Shown: positions 25,277 through 31,497 of the stretch, in pieces | Layout: every line of letters starts with the position of its first letter | Position numbering within the stretch: the stretch's first letter is position 1 | Assembly: GCA_005881695.1 (NCBI GenBank) | Contig: VBBT01000120.1 | Coordinates: 1 to 35,090 of the forward strand | Direction: 5' to 3' | Origin: Candidatus Bathyarchaeota archaeon | Lineage (GTDB): Archaea; Thermoproteota; Bathyarchaeia; 40CM-2-53-6 | Length of the DNA stretch: 35,090 nucleotides | Notes under the pieces: generated by a model | What the model saw: only the letters and a program-made list of their open reading frames with translations | What the model was told of the DNA's origin: nothing | The model's database searches: none | Made by a program: the position numbers and the translations under genes

Positions 25277-26272
25277 ATGCGAGCCAGACTTTGGACGATC
25301 GGGCTCATTTCACTAGTGTTGCTATCTCTTCCTCCCGGACCTGTCCATGCCACACCAGCTTTACCAAGCTACGCGCTTAGTGTTCACGATGGTAAAGTCT
25401 CTGTCCTGATAAGTCTGAGCTTCCAACAAAACCTAACAGCGCTCGCGAGTTCCTTCTCCTTGCCGCAGCTCAGAGGATCGCTTGTGGGCTTAAACTCTAC
25501 GGCCGCACTCCATACTATTCAGGACGCGATCAGCTCCAAAGACTCTCAGGCCAATGTAAACGATCTTGTGCTAACTGCTACTTCCAATGCCATAAACAAC
25601 GCAACCAACAGCCAGTGGCTCAACCTGACTCTCAGTTTCGACATAACCGGTGTAGTGAACAATGTTCCCTTGGGGGGCGAAAGAATAGACCTTTCGTGGA
25701 AGTCCTTCACAATCCTCCAGGACTTGGCAGTTGGCGGGACAGAGATCAACAATATCGGCGCCAAGTACATGGCAGCATATGCGCTACAGATAGCTTCCAG
25801 TCAAGTCTCCAGTCGGTTCATCACATTCACCCTCAGGGTTGACGGGAAACTCGCCGGAGCCAGCGGATTCTCGGAGGCCATCGCGTCGTTCAAGACCATG
25901 AACTTTTCACGACTATCTGCACCAGTCTCGACCTGGCAGGAGGCCTATGACTCAAGCTCTAACCAGGTCACTTGGTCCTATGAGCCCGCGCGTAACCTAG
26001 GGCTCAGCGTCACAGGAATTGCCCAAGAACCACCCGACCAAGGTGGAGGGAGTGCGACCTTTCGTTACGGTCTCTTCTACAGTCTCGCAGCCCAGGTGAG
26101 GGGGCCAAACCGATCGACTGCGAACGTCGACACAATTATCGCCATCTTCAACGACTCTTCAGAAGCGTTGATGAGTACGATCATCGCCCTCATCGCGATT
26201 CCCGGCATAGGTGCCTTCGTCTACGAGCACCACCTCTCCGCCAAGACTCAAAGAAAGAAATCACGGAGGTAG
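25277..26272 (+). CDS. Exported protein with C-terminal membrane anchor, unknown family (331 aa)
   Basis: A signal peptide (MRARLWTIGLISLVLLSLPP, cleavage near VHA, residue 25) is followed by about 265 residues rich in Ser, Asn and Ala with many N-x-S/T sites. A single transmembrane helix lies near the end (about 300-318, STIIALIAIPGIGAFVY), followed by a basic KTQRKKSRR tail. No PKD, cohesin or dockerin motif is visible. The layout (signal, ectodomain, C-terminal anchor) matches the anchored surface proteins earlier in the window. The function is unknown. Confidence 0.72.
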   Translation: MRARLWTIGLISLVLLSLPPGPVHATPALPSYALSVHDGKVSVLISLSFQQNLTALASSFSLPQLRGSLVGLNSTAALHTIQDAISSKDSQANVNDLVLTATSNAINNATNSQWLNLTLSFDITGVVNNVPLGGERIDLSWKSFTILQDLAVGGTEINNIGAKYMAAYALQIASSQVSSRFITFTLRVDGKLAGASGFSEAIASFKTMNFSRLSAPVSTWQEAYDSSSNQVTWSYEPARNLGLSVTGIAQEPPDQGGGSATFRYGLFYSLAAQVRGPNRSTANVDTIIAIFNDSSEALMSTIIALIAIPGIGAFVYEHHLSAKTQRKKSRR

Positions 26273-26355
26273 ACCTTCTCCATAAAATCGAGACGTGCAT
26301 CCCAACAAGAGGCTCCCAGCGAGTTGTTCTTTGATTCGCTACAAGCCGCAGCCTG

Positions 26356-27282
26356 CTAGCGTGGCGATACTCTGAAGGTTATGTCGGCAGAGTGGGATAT
26401 GAGGCCGCTCGTCGCTGTTACAGTAACAGTGAATTCTACCGGAGGTGTTGTTGGGAATGTAACTATTAACAGTAGCATGAGCGTCGAAGTCCCAGGCTCA
26501 AGAAACACCTTTGCAGAGGTGAGGAAGAAGGCGACAGGGCCCGACTTCCGCAGGGGAGAAACAGATATTGAGAGACTCAACCCTCCGAAGAACCCTTCCT
26601 TGCTCTCAAGACTGACAGAGCCCAGCCGGTCTGAGTTCTTCTGGAGCGTAGGACAGCAGAACGCGGAGGAGATGCCGAAGTCTCCGGGTAGGCCTGTGCT
26701 TCCCTGCACAGTCTCAGGAACGATGTTTGCCCCGTTGACAACAGTGACACAAAAGTCAGGAGAGACGCTTGTCATGGAGCAGCCAGTCTGGAAGTCCACT
26801 TCCACTGCCGATGAACTCTGGGTGGCGTTGTAGGTGATGCTAAAAAGTCGCCCTGTTGTTGGGGCCGGTGTGCTGAAGCCCAGGGCAACCGCGGCAACTT
26901 CCACCGCGCCGATACCGTTCGCCCCCGAGCAACCAAACCCCTTGAAGTCAATACATTCTGCAATTGGTAGAATGTTTGAACCTAGCACGCTCCCACCTAG
27001 ATCCACGCTCGAACCACGCAGGACCTTCGGGTCTCCTTTTACAAGGATGTCAAACCCGTTCAACCGATCTGAGCGCTGGATGTTCACTGCTACTGTCAGT
27101 TGAGTCCCGTTCAGGGCAGAGATGGCTAGAGGTGTAGGAGGACAGTCTGCGGATTGGGGACCTGCGAGACACACCAAACCGATGCTCTGTCCATAAACCT
27201 CTAATTGGGAAAGTGGGCCGAGTCCGGAGAAGGCTATGATGACAAGGATTGTAACAAGCATAGGGCTCCCGATGAACCTCAT
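26356..27282 (-). CDS. Secreted cohesin-like protein, unanchored (308 aa)
   Basis: A signal peptide (MRFIGSPMLVTILVIIAFSG, cleavage about after VYG/Q, residue 32) leads into a cohesin-like module (about 45-195). Its signs are TQLTVAVNIQRSDRLNGFDILVKGDPKVL, GAVEVAAVALG and GRLFSITYNAT, matching strand for strand the pattern seen at 156 and 14820 though with low identity. Residues about 200-308 form an Ig-like domain (SISVSPLRKSGPV..., FTVTVTATSGLISHSADITF). That domain recalls the tandem repeat of the giant protein (tail GTHTANFSLTV). There is no transmembrane helix at the end. It is the only cohesin-like gene on the minus strand and lies beyond the importer, so the surface system extends to both sides of the transporter. 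Confidence 0.7.
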   Translation of the reverse strand: MRFIGSPMLVTILVIIAFSGLGPLSQLEVYGQSIGLVCLAGPQSADCPPTPLAISALNGTQLTVAVNIQRSDRLNGFDILVKGDPKVLRGSSVDLGGSVLGSNILPIAECIDFKGFGCSGANGIGAVEVAAVALGFSTPAPTTGRLFSITYNATQSSSAVEVDFQTGCSMTSVSPDFCVTVVNGANIVPETVQGSTGLPGDFGISSAFCCPTLQKNSDRLGSVSLESKEGFFGGLSLSISVSPLRKSGPVAFFLTSAKVFLEPGTSTLMLLLIVTFPTTPPVEFTVTVTATSGLISHSADITFRVSPR

Positions 27283-27312
27283 AAAATCCTGAGCTGCCTA
27301 ACAACCAATTCT

Positions 27313-27322
27313 CGTTTAAGGC
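27313..27322 (-). promoter_or_regulatory. TATA-like element for the minus-strand cohesin gene
   Basis: On the minus strand GCCTTAAACG is centred about 36 nt before the ATG at 27282 and predicts a leader of about 10 nt. Confidence 0.45.
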
Positions 27323-27361
27323 TTGCGGACTTTGTTCGTGAACTCTAGACGTATTTCTCAG

Positions 27362-27475
27362 TGGTGCGGGGGGTGGGATTCGAACCCACGAAGGCCTTCG
27401 CCACAGGGTCCTAAGCCCTAGGCAGGCTCTCGGCGTGAGCCAACTGCCCATTTGACCTGGCTATGGTACCCCCGC
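27362..27475 (-). tRNA. tRNA-Leu(UAG) with a 26-nt non-canonical intron; CCA encoded
   Basis: On the minus strand the acceptor GCGGGGG pairs with CCCCCGC. The D arm is CCAT/ATGG with a Leu-type loop (AGCCAGGTCAA). The T arm is GTGGG TTCGAAT CCCAC, then discriminator A and an encoded CCA. The variable arm is long (14 nt, GGC-GAAG-GCC), as in tRNA-Leu. The anticodon stem only forms (CAGGG/CCCTG around CTTAGGA, anticodon TAG) if 26 nt between positions 29 and 30 are removed. Mature length is 85 nt plus CCA. It is a neighbour of the tRNA-Glu gene in the same orientation. The 133-aa minus-strand ORF of the track that overlaps it is spurious. Confidence 0.87.
27418..27443 (-). other. tRNA-Leu intron at position 29/30
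   Basis: The 26-nt insert contains the stem GGCTC/GAGCC. With exon bases it forms a BHB-like fold: central helix GGGC/GCCT with one G-U pair, bulges AGT and AGG, and one T-T mismatch in the inner helix. Cutting after the second bulge base restores CAGGG. A competing register (GGCA/TGCC) pairs better but would not give a proper tRNA. Confidence 0.72.
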
Positions 27476-27601
27476 TCGCAGCGAAAAATACGTAGATAGT
27501 CTAGCCAAATTAAGCCCTATCATCGTTTAGAATCGTGCGTCCGCAGATTTGCTGACAAACCTGGGTCTCGCAAGAGCCACTGTAAAGTGCTCCGGGCGGG
27601 A

Positions 27602-27623
27602 TTTTCAGCAGCTGGGTGCCGCT
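27602..27623 (-). other. tRNA-Glu T-loop intron (22 nt, position 59/60)
   Basis: The BHB is perfect: outer helix GCGGG/CCCGC (the T stem), bulges AAA and AAT, central helix TTCA/TGAA, and inner helix GCGGC/GCTGC with an ACCCA loop. Splicing gives the 7-nt T loop TTCAAAT. Confidence 0.85.
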
Positions 27624-27644
27624 TTTGAACCCGCGATCAACGGC

Positions 27645-27682
27645 TCTGGAGCCTCCGGATTCTCCGCCGCTAACGGTAACGC
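27645..27682 (-). other. tRNA-Glu intron 2 (24 nt), host of the nested intron
   Basis: Once the nested 14 nt are removed, TTTC pairs with GAGA (one wobble) between bulges GAG and AAG, with inner helix CGTT/GGCG. The cut at 38/39 restores GCCGT. A register at 37/38 (CTTT/GGAG), with coordinates shifted by one, gives the same product. The segment contains a second copy of TAGCGGC, a decoy of the 5' anticodon strand. Confidence 0.65.
27646..27659 (-). other. tRNA-Glu nested intron (14 nt)
   Basis: The central helix GGAG/CTCC is flanked by bulges AAT and AGA, and the inner hairpin is CC-GGA-GG. The outer helix TTAGCGGC/GCCGTTGA has 8 bp and is formed by the decoy copy of the anticodon strand. 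It must leave before the surrounding 24-nt intron can fold. Confidence 0.6.
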
Positions 27683-27686
27683 TCGA

Positions 27687-27714
27687 TTGGCCGCCCAACC
27701 GTTCCTCTTGGGCT
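27687..27714 (-). other. tRNA-Glu intron 1 (28 nt), inside the anticodon (34/35)
   Basis: The BHB is perfect: central helix GGCC/GGCC, 3-nt bulges TTA and AAT, and inner helix GCCCAA/TTGGGC with a GAGGAACGG loop. Splicing joins CTT to TCGA and creates the UUC anticodon loop. Confidence 0.85.
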
Positions 27715-27804
27715 AAGGCCGCTATGCTAAACCGGGCTACACCACCGGAGCATCATTCCGGGCTACGCCCTCATGGTCTTTTACCTTTTTGTCAAGCCTA
27801 GGAC

Positions 27805-28563
27805 CTAGACTGGTTTGGAGCTTTCCCAGAGAAATTCGAAGTAGCTCTTTCCAAATCTTACGAGTCCAGCGTGTTCCGAGGATATTGCCAGTGTGAGTCC
27901 CTTTTCAGGCTCCTCTCCTAGGAATATGATGATCTGATTGCTGTCTGAGATCATTCCTCCTCCGAACATTTGCTCTCGGACCCTGACCTCTGCCAGCCCC
28001 TTCAATTTTCTGATCGAGTCTTTGCCCGTGAGGCTGGGAACCATTATCGAGACTTTGATTCCTCGACTATTCATGAGCGCGAGGAGGGGCGTGGCCACGG
28101 AGATTACGGACTCTGGGACCACAGGCATGGCAACTAGGAGTTCTCTCTTTGTTCTCCCAAGTGTTTCTTTGATTCTATCTAGAATGTTATTCTGTCCTCT
28201 AACGATCCATATGTCCGGTCTTTCTTGGACTCTTTTCTTCTCGTAGAGGGGTTGTAGCTCTGACATTGCATCTGTCTGGCTGGACTTGAGCGTGTTCTCC
28301 ATTCTCACTCTGGAGAATTCGAGGGCGGTGCTGGGAGGTTTGGGAAAATACTTACTTGGTCTGCCCTGTTCGCTTTCTACCCAGCCCTTTCTCTCCAGAT
28401 TGCCCAGTATTTCGTATATCTTCGAGTAGGGAATCGCGGCTGTAGTACTCAGCTGACTGGCAGGCATTGGTCCAGATTCCACTAGGGCAATGTACGCTTT
28501 GACCTCGTATTCTGTGAGCCCGAATTCCTTTAGGGCTCTTCTAGTTGTTTCGGAGACCATCAT
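27805..28563 (-). CDS. TrmB-family transcriptional regulator (252 aa from ATG 28563)
   Basis: The N-terminal winged helix-turn-helix (about 1-80: LKEFGLTEYEVKAYIALVESGPMPASQLS, IPYSKIYEILGNLERKGWV) is characteristic of TrmB regulators. A short coiled segment follows (about 85-110). The C-terminal half (about 115-250) is a PLD-like/TrmB sensor region (KRELLVAMPVVPESV). I prefer the ATG at 28563 (or 28560) to 28602: it matches the family start and leaves room for a promoter before the divergent Mrp gene. CAATATG near 28603 could be its TATA box. The regulon and ligand are not evident; TrmB proteins often control sugar or energy genes. Confidence 0.85.
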   Translation of the reverse strand: MMVSETTRRALKEFGLTEYEVKAYIALVESGPMPASQLSTTAAIPYSKIYEILGNLERKGWVESEQGRPSKYFPKPPSTALEFSRVRMENTLKSSQTDAMSELQPLYEKKRVQERPDIWIVRGQNNILDRIKETLGRTKRELLVAMPVVPESVISVATPLLALMNSRGIKVSIMVPSLTGKDSIRKLKGLAEVRVREQMFGGGMISDSNQIIIFLGEEPEKGLTLAISSEHAGLVRFGKSYFEFLWESSKPV

Positions 28564-28622
28564 GACATCTTCTTGCTCCTCGAGCTGAACAAGTGACCTC
28601 ATATTGCACCGTTGAAGGAGGG

Positions 28623-28630
28623 TGTAAATA
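28623..28630 (+). promoter_or_regulatory. TATA-like element of the MIP18-Mrp gene
   Basis: TGTAAATA predicts a transcription start near 28653, inside the first codons of the long ORF in the track. It therefore argues for a start codon downstream: GTG 28663 or TTG 28675. Confidence 0.45.
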
Positions 28631-28674
28631 GCAAGAAAGGCTTCATAATCGTGTTTCGAACTGTGGGCTATCGT

Positions 28675-29820
28675 TTGGTCGATAAGAACCTAGTCTTGGA
28701 AAAACTGAGGGGCGTGCTGGACCCGGAGATTGGCCGGAGTATAGTTGATCTAAAAATGGTCCGAGATATCTCAGCTAGCGATGGGAACGTCTACGTGAAA
28801 ATTGCCCTGACCGTTGCGCACTGTCCGCTTGCAAAGACTCTACAGGCAGATGTCGAGAATGCTGTGCGAAAGATCGAGGACGTAAGATCGGTGAAAGTCG
28901 AGACAACGACCATGTCGAGAAAGGAGTTGGAGGAGTTGAAGCAACAATTGCAACCTGGAGTAAGACCCTCAACCCCGTCAAAGGATGGACTAGGGGTTGG
29001 ACCTGGGATTGAACGTCTCGGAAAGCGAGGCATCCGCAGCATTATCGCCGTCATCTCAGGGAAGGGAGGCGTTGGAAAATCCTTCGTCACGAGTATGCTC
29101 GCATCAGAGCTAAAGAGAAGCGGATACGAGGTAGGAGTCCTAGACGCGGACCTCACTGGTCCAAGCATCGCCAAGGTACTTGGTGTCGCCGGTAAGCCGT
29201 ACAAGAGTCCCGGGGGCGGAATCGTCCCCCTTAGGACGAAAACCGGAATCAAGGTCATGTCAATCAACCTTGTTCTGGACGACCCCAGCACGCCGGTGGT
29301 CTGGCGAGGCCCAATCGTTAACAGCGTAATCCGGCAACTATACTGGGACGTCGATTGGGGCGACCTCCATTATCTTCTCGTGGACCTTCCACCGGGGACC
29401 AGCGATGCCCCTCTAACAGTGTTCCAATCTCTTCCATTAGACGGCGTCATCGTAGTCTCCTCGCCACAAGATCTCGCTTCAATGATAGTCTCAAAAGCAG
29501 TGAACATGGCCAAGAAAATGGACGTCCCAATACTTGGTCTAGTTGAGAACATGAGCTATCTCAAATGTCCAGGTTGTGGGAAGACGCTGAATGTTTTCGG
29601 AGAGCCGAAGGGAGAGAACCTCGCATCGAGCCTAGGGCTGCCGTTCTTAGGCGGCATTCCCTTAGACCCCGCCATTGCCAAATTGTCTGACCAAGGGAAA
29701 ATCGAAGAGTATTCCAACTCAATAATCGGAGGCATTGTGAACGAGCTCAGAACCCGAGCCGCCAAACAGGTTGAACAACTAACCCAAGGCCTTCCAATCG
29801 CCTGGTCTATCGAGCCCTGA
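28675..29820 (+). CDS. mrp: Mrp/NBP35-type iron-sulfur carrier ATPase with N-terminal MIP18 (DUF59) domain (about 381 aa)
   Basis: The N-terminal MIP18/DUF59 domain (VLEKLRGVLDPEIGRSIVDLKMV, then LTVAHCPLAKTLQ with its conserved Cys) covers about residues 1-85. After a linker comes the P-loop domain with deviant Walker A GKGGVGKS, DADLTGPSIA, LPPGTSDAPLT and the ENMSYLKCPGCGK motif, whose CxxC binds the bridging iron-sulfur cluster in the family. The role is cytoplasmic iron-sulfur cluster carriage to apo-proteins. The start is uncertain: the track uses TTG 28612, but a TATA-like site overlaps that region and TTG 28675 gives the usual domain start. It is divergent from the TrmB gene. A free-standing MIP18 gene lies 2.5 kb downstream. 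Confidence 0.9.
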   Translation: MVDKNLVLEKLRGVLDPEIGRSIVDLKMVRDISASDGNVYVKIALTVAHCPLAKTLQADVENAVRKIEDVRSVKVETTTMSRKELEELKQQLQPGVRPSTPSKDGLGVGPGIERLGKRGIRSIIAVISGKGGVGKSFVTSMLASELKRSGYEVGVLDADLTGPSIAKVLGVAGKPYKSPGGGIVPLRTKTGIKVMSINLVLDDPSTPVVWRGPIVNSVIRQLYWDVDWGDLHYLLVDLPPGTSDAPLTVFQSLPLDGVIVVSSPQDLASMIVSKAVNMAKKMDVPILGLVENMSYLKCPGCGKTLNVFGEPKGENLASSLGLPFLGGIPLDPAIAKLSDQGKIEEYSNSIIGGIVNELRTRAAKQVEQLTQGLPIAWSIEP

Positions 29821-29866
29821 CTGCAACTCACCGCCCCAATTTAGAGGCTATTGCGAAGCCGCGAAT

Positions 29867-29874
29867 CTTTTAAC
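29867..29874 (+). promoter_or_regulatory. TATA-like element before the DUF1858-like gene
   Basis: CTTTTAAC is centred about 45 nt before ATG 29916 and predicts a leader of about 19 nt, with GAGG at 29903-29906. Confidence 0.4.
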
Positions 29875-29915
29875 TCAGCTTCCACCATACATAGGTAGTT
29901 CAGAGGCTCTAGGTC

Positions 29916-30359
29916 ATGGCAACAAAACGGCGAGCTGTTACACGACGGGCGAAGAAATCAGGGAAGAAGCTTAGGCAGGCAAAAACTGGGAAGGCCGGTC
30001 ACTCTCGAAAGAGAGTCGAAGTGAAGAAATCTCCACCCGTGCTCCCACCGGTTGTGTTGCCACGTCTTGACATCGAACGACCAGCTCGGGAGCGGTCAAG
30101 GATAACGGTCGAAAATATTCGCGGCGACACCGCGATCGGCGACCTTCTCGTTACCTTCCCTCGAATAAGAGATGTTCTGGTCAGAAAGGGTCTGAGACTA
30201 GAGGCGGAGGATGCGGGAGATATCTACATGACCCTCGATGCTTTCTCCGCAATGAACGGATTGAAAGCTGAGAGTCTCGTCCAAGAACTCGTTGAGGCCG
30301 CCAAGGAGCCTCCACCTCAGCAACCGGTAACCCAACTCATAGCACCCACTGCCGCTTAG
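29916..30359 (+). CDS. Basic-tailed protein with DUF1858-like domain (147 aa)
   Basis: The first about 40 residues are dominated by Lys and Arg (MATKRRAVTRRAKKSGKKLR..., GHSRKRVEVKK), like histone-tail or nucleic-acid-binding extensions. Residues about 62-130 resemble DUF1858/ScdA-N helical domains: ITVENIRGDTAIGDLLVTFPRIRDVLVRKGL, then a GLKAESLVQELVEAA end. The cysteines found in some DUF1858 proteins are absent. The C-terminus is Pro/Gln-rich. DUF1858 domains occur near redox and iron-sulfur proteins, which fits the neighbouring Mrp, but the basic tail suggests binding to DNA or RNA. The function is inferred only weakly. Confidence 0.7.
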   Translation: MATKRRAVTRRAKKSGKKLRQAKTGKAGHSRKRVEVKKSPPVLPPVVLPRLDIERPARERSRITVENIRGDTAIGDLLVTFPRIRDVLVRKGLRLEAEDAGDIYMTLDAFSAMNGLKAESLVQELVEAAKEPPPQQPVTQLIAPTAA

Positions 30360-30427
30360 GTCAACTTTCTTGTGTCTGAATATTTCGCGATCAGCGAAAA
30401 CTTGGTAGTCTAGAAAGTAATCAGTGT

Positions 30428-30709
30428 ATGAGTTTGGATGCTCGCGCGCGAATTCTGATCTCTGGACTAGTACAAGGCGTTTTCTTTCGTCGCGGGATCG
30501 CCGACTTGGCACGGCAACTGAGTGTCACGGGCTGGGTGAGGAATCTCCGAGATGGTAGTGTTGAAGTGGTTTGCGAGGGAGACAAGGACAAGCTTGACAG
30601 GGTCGTCCAGTTCTGCCGGGTCGGTCCTTCTGGGGCCAGAGTGAAGAATGTTGACGTGGACTGGTTTGATTTCAGGGGCGATTTTCGAGGTTTCAAAATC
30701 ATTCGTTAG
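30428..30709 (+). CDS. acyP: Acylphosphatase (93 aa)
   Basis: Acylphosphatase hydrolyses the carboxyl-phosphate bond of acylphosphates in the cytoplasm. The family signature is clear: the phosphate loop GLVQGVFFRRG with the catalytic Arg (about residue 22), and GWVRNLRDGSVEVVCEG with the catalytic Asn (about residue 40). Length is typical. The protein ends at RGFKIIR, and the convergent gene ends 7 nt further on. It is the only clear small metabolic enzyme in this part. Confidence 0.95.
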   Translation: MSLDARARILISGLVQGVFFRRGIADLARQLSVTGWVRNLRDGSVEVVCEGDKDKLDRVVQFCRVGPSGARVKNVDVDWFDFRGDFRGFKIIR

Positions 30710-30716
30710 TGTTGTC

Positions 30717-31154
30717 CTATGTCGTATACTGCGATTGTGCGTTGAATGAACCAAACTCGTCATAGTACTTTCGAGCGATGTTCACTGCATCATCGCTCCT
30801 TTTGAGAATGGTTTGGTACTCAGGATGCGAGTCGCCAGCGAACGATGCTGCCTTTTCGAAGTACTTCCTCACTCCATCAAGGTCACCCTTGTACAGAGAG
30901 ATTCCACCAGCGATCCTATAGCCGACCTCGGCTCGCAATTTGTTTCCTTGAGCCTCGAAGCCTTGCGCCTCGGTTAGGACTTGATCAAGTGGTGCTATGA
31001 TTTTTTTGGGGTCGAGAAACATGAGGTGGGACATTGCTTTGTATAAGTCGCCGTCGCCACCGCAGAGTTCTTTCAGTCTATTGGCCACCGCGGACTGAGC
31101 ATTGAGCTCGAGAGGGGGATCTTTCTGTTTCGTCTTGCCAAAGCCTAGCTTCAA
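30717..31154 (-). CDS. Small helical protein, unknown family (145 aa)
   Basis: The first codon is a TTG (LKLGFGKTK...). The protein has no signal peptide or membrane helix. Residues about 25-135 look like three or four helical hairpins of TPR type (AQGNKLRAEVGYRIAGGISLYKGDLDGVRKYFEKAASFAG). A protein-protein binding role is likely, but I do not recognise the family. It shares the AT-rich palindromic TATA-like region at 31199-31210 with the possible small gene on the other strand. Confidence 0.65.
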   Translation of the reverse strand: MKLGFGKTKQKDPPLELNAQSAVANRLKELCGGDGDLYKAMSHLMFLDPKKIIAPLDQVLTEAQGFEAQGNKLRAEVGYRIAGGISLYKGDLDGVRKYFEKAASFAGDSHPEYQTILKRSDDAVNIARKYYDEFGSFNAQSQYTT

Positions 31155-31198
31155 GGTGCTCGGGGTCTCCTAGAGGACTGGTTAGCTCTTTAGTGAAC

Positions 31199-31210
31199 AA
31201 TTTAAGAATT
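31199..31210. promoter_or_regulatory. Palindromic TATA-like element, possible divergent promoter
   Basis: AATTTAAGAATT is nearly self-complementary. It lies about 50 nt before the minus-strand start at 31154 and about 72 nt before ATG 31277 on the plus strand, so it could drive either side. Confidence 0.4.
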
Positions 31211-31276
31211 GACTCTTTTGGGAGCAGAGCTGGGAGTGAACCATGGGAGGCGCGATGAGTGAGTTTTGAGGACAAG

Positions 31277-31369
31277 ATGATTCGGAAGAGAGAATCAAAG
31301 AATAAGGCTCGAAGACGGAAGAGAGGACCTTACAGGAAATCCTCCAGTGGAAGAATCATCAAGTACTAG
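31277..31369 (+). CDS. Possible 30-aa basic protein
   Basis: ATG 31277 is preceded by GAGG with a 5-nt spacer (TTGAGGACAAG). The 30-codon frame reads MIRKRESKNKARRRKRGPYR followed by KSSSGRIIKY. About half the residues are Lys or Arg. That recalls very small ribosomal or nucleic-acid-binding proteins, but I recognise no family. It is too short for the ORF track. The frame could be chance; the ribosome binding site and composition are the only support. Confidence 0.4.
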   Translation: MIRKRESKNKARRRKRGPYRKSSSGRIIKY

Positions 31370-31497
31370 GACCAGTCTGAACACCGCCAAAGCTGGACTA
31401 GTGTAGTTGATGATAGGTCGAAGACAATCCAAATCAGGGGAAGTCGCCTAGAACTAGACTACTTGCCTGATCGGGTATCGAAATTGGGTGAGGTCAG

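Larger units (their letters stand above)
27588..27751 (-). tRNA. tRNA-Glu(UUC) with four inferred introns (88 nt in total)
   Basis: The 164-nt gene has a Glu-type acceptor (GCTCCGG/CCGGAGC, discriminator A, CCA not encoded), D arm GTGT-AGCCCGGTTTA-GCAT and split T stem GCGGG/CCCGC. Removing 28 nt (after position 34), 14 nt nested in 24 nt (near 37/38 or 38/39) and 22 nt (59/60) yields a perfect 76-nt tRNA. Its anticodon arm is GCGGC CTTTCGA GCCGT, its variable loop TGATC and its T loop TTCAAAT. The core GGCCTTTCGAGCC is what archaeal tRNA-Glu normally shows. All four cuts obey the rule of cutting after the second base of 3-nt bulges beside a 4-bp helix. A rival reading, tRNA-Trp with loop CTCCAGA after one 66-nt deletion, lacks BHB support. 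Confidence 0.86.

Noticed and set aside
27050-27451. 133-aa minus-strand ORF
   Set aside because: It overlaps the tRNA-Leu gene and the start of the 308-aa cohesin gene and shows no protein-like character.
27588-27751. Reading the second tRNA as tRNA-Trp(CCA) with loop CTCCAGA and one 66-nt intron
   Set aside because: None of the three possible cut positions gives a 4-bp central helix with 3-nt bulges, whereas the Glu reading meets the rule at every boundary and gives a standard archaeal Glu anticodon arm.
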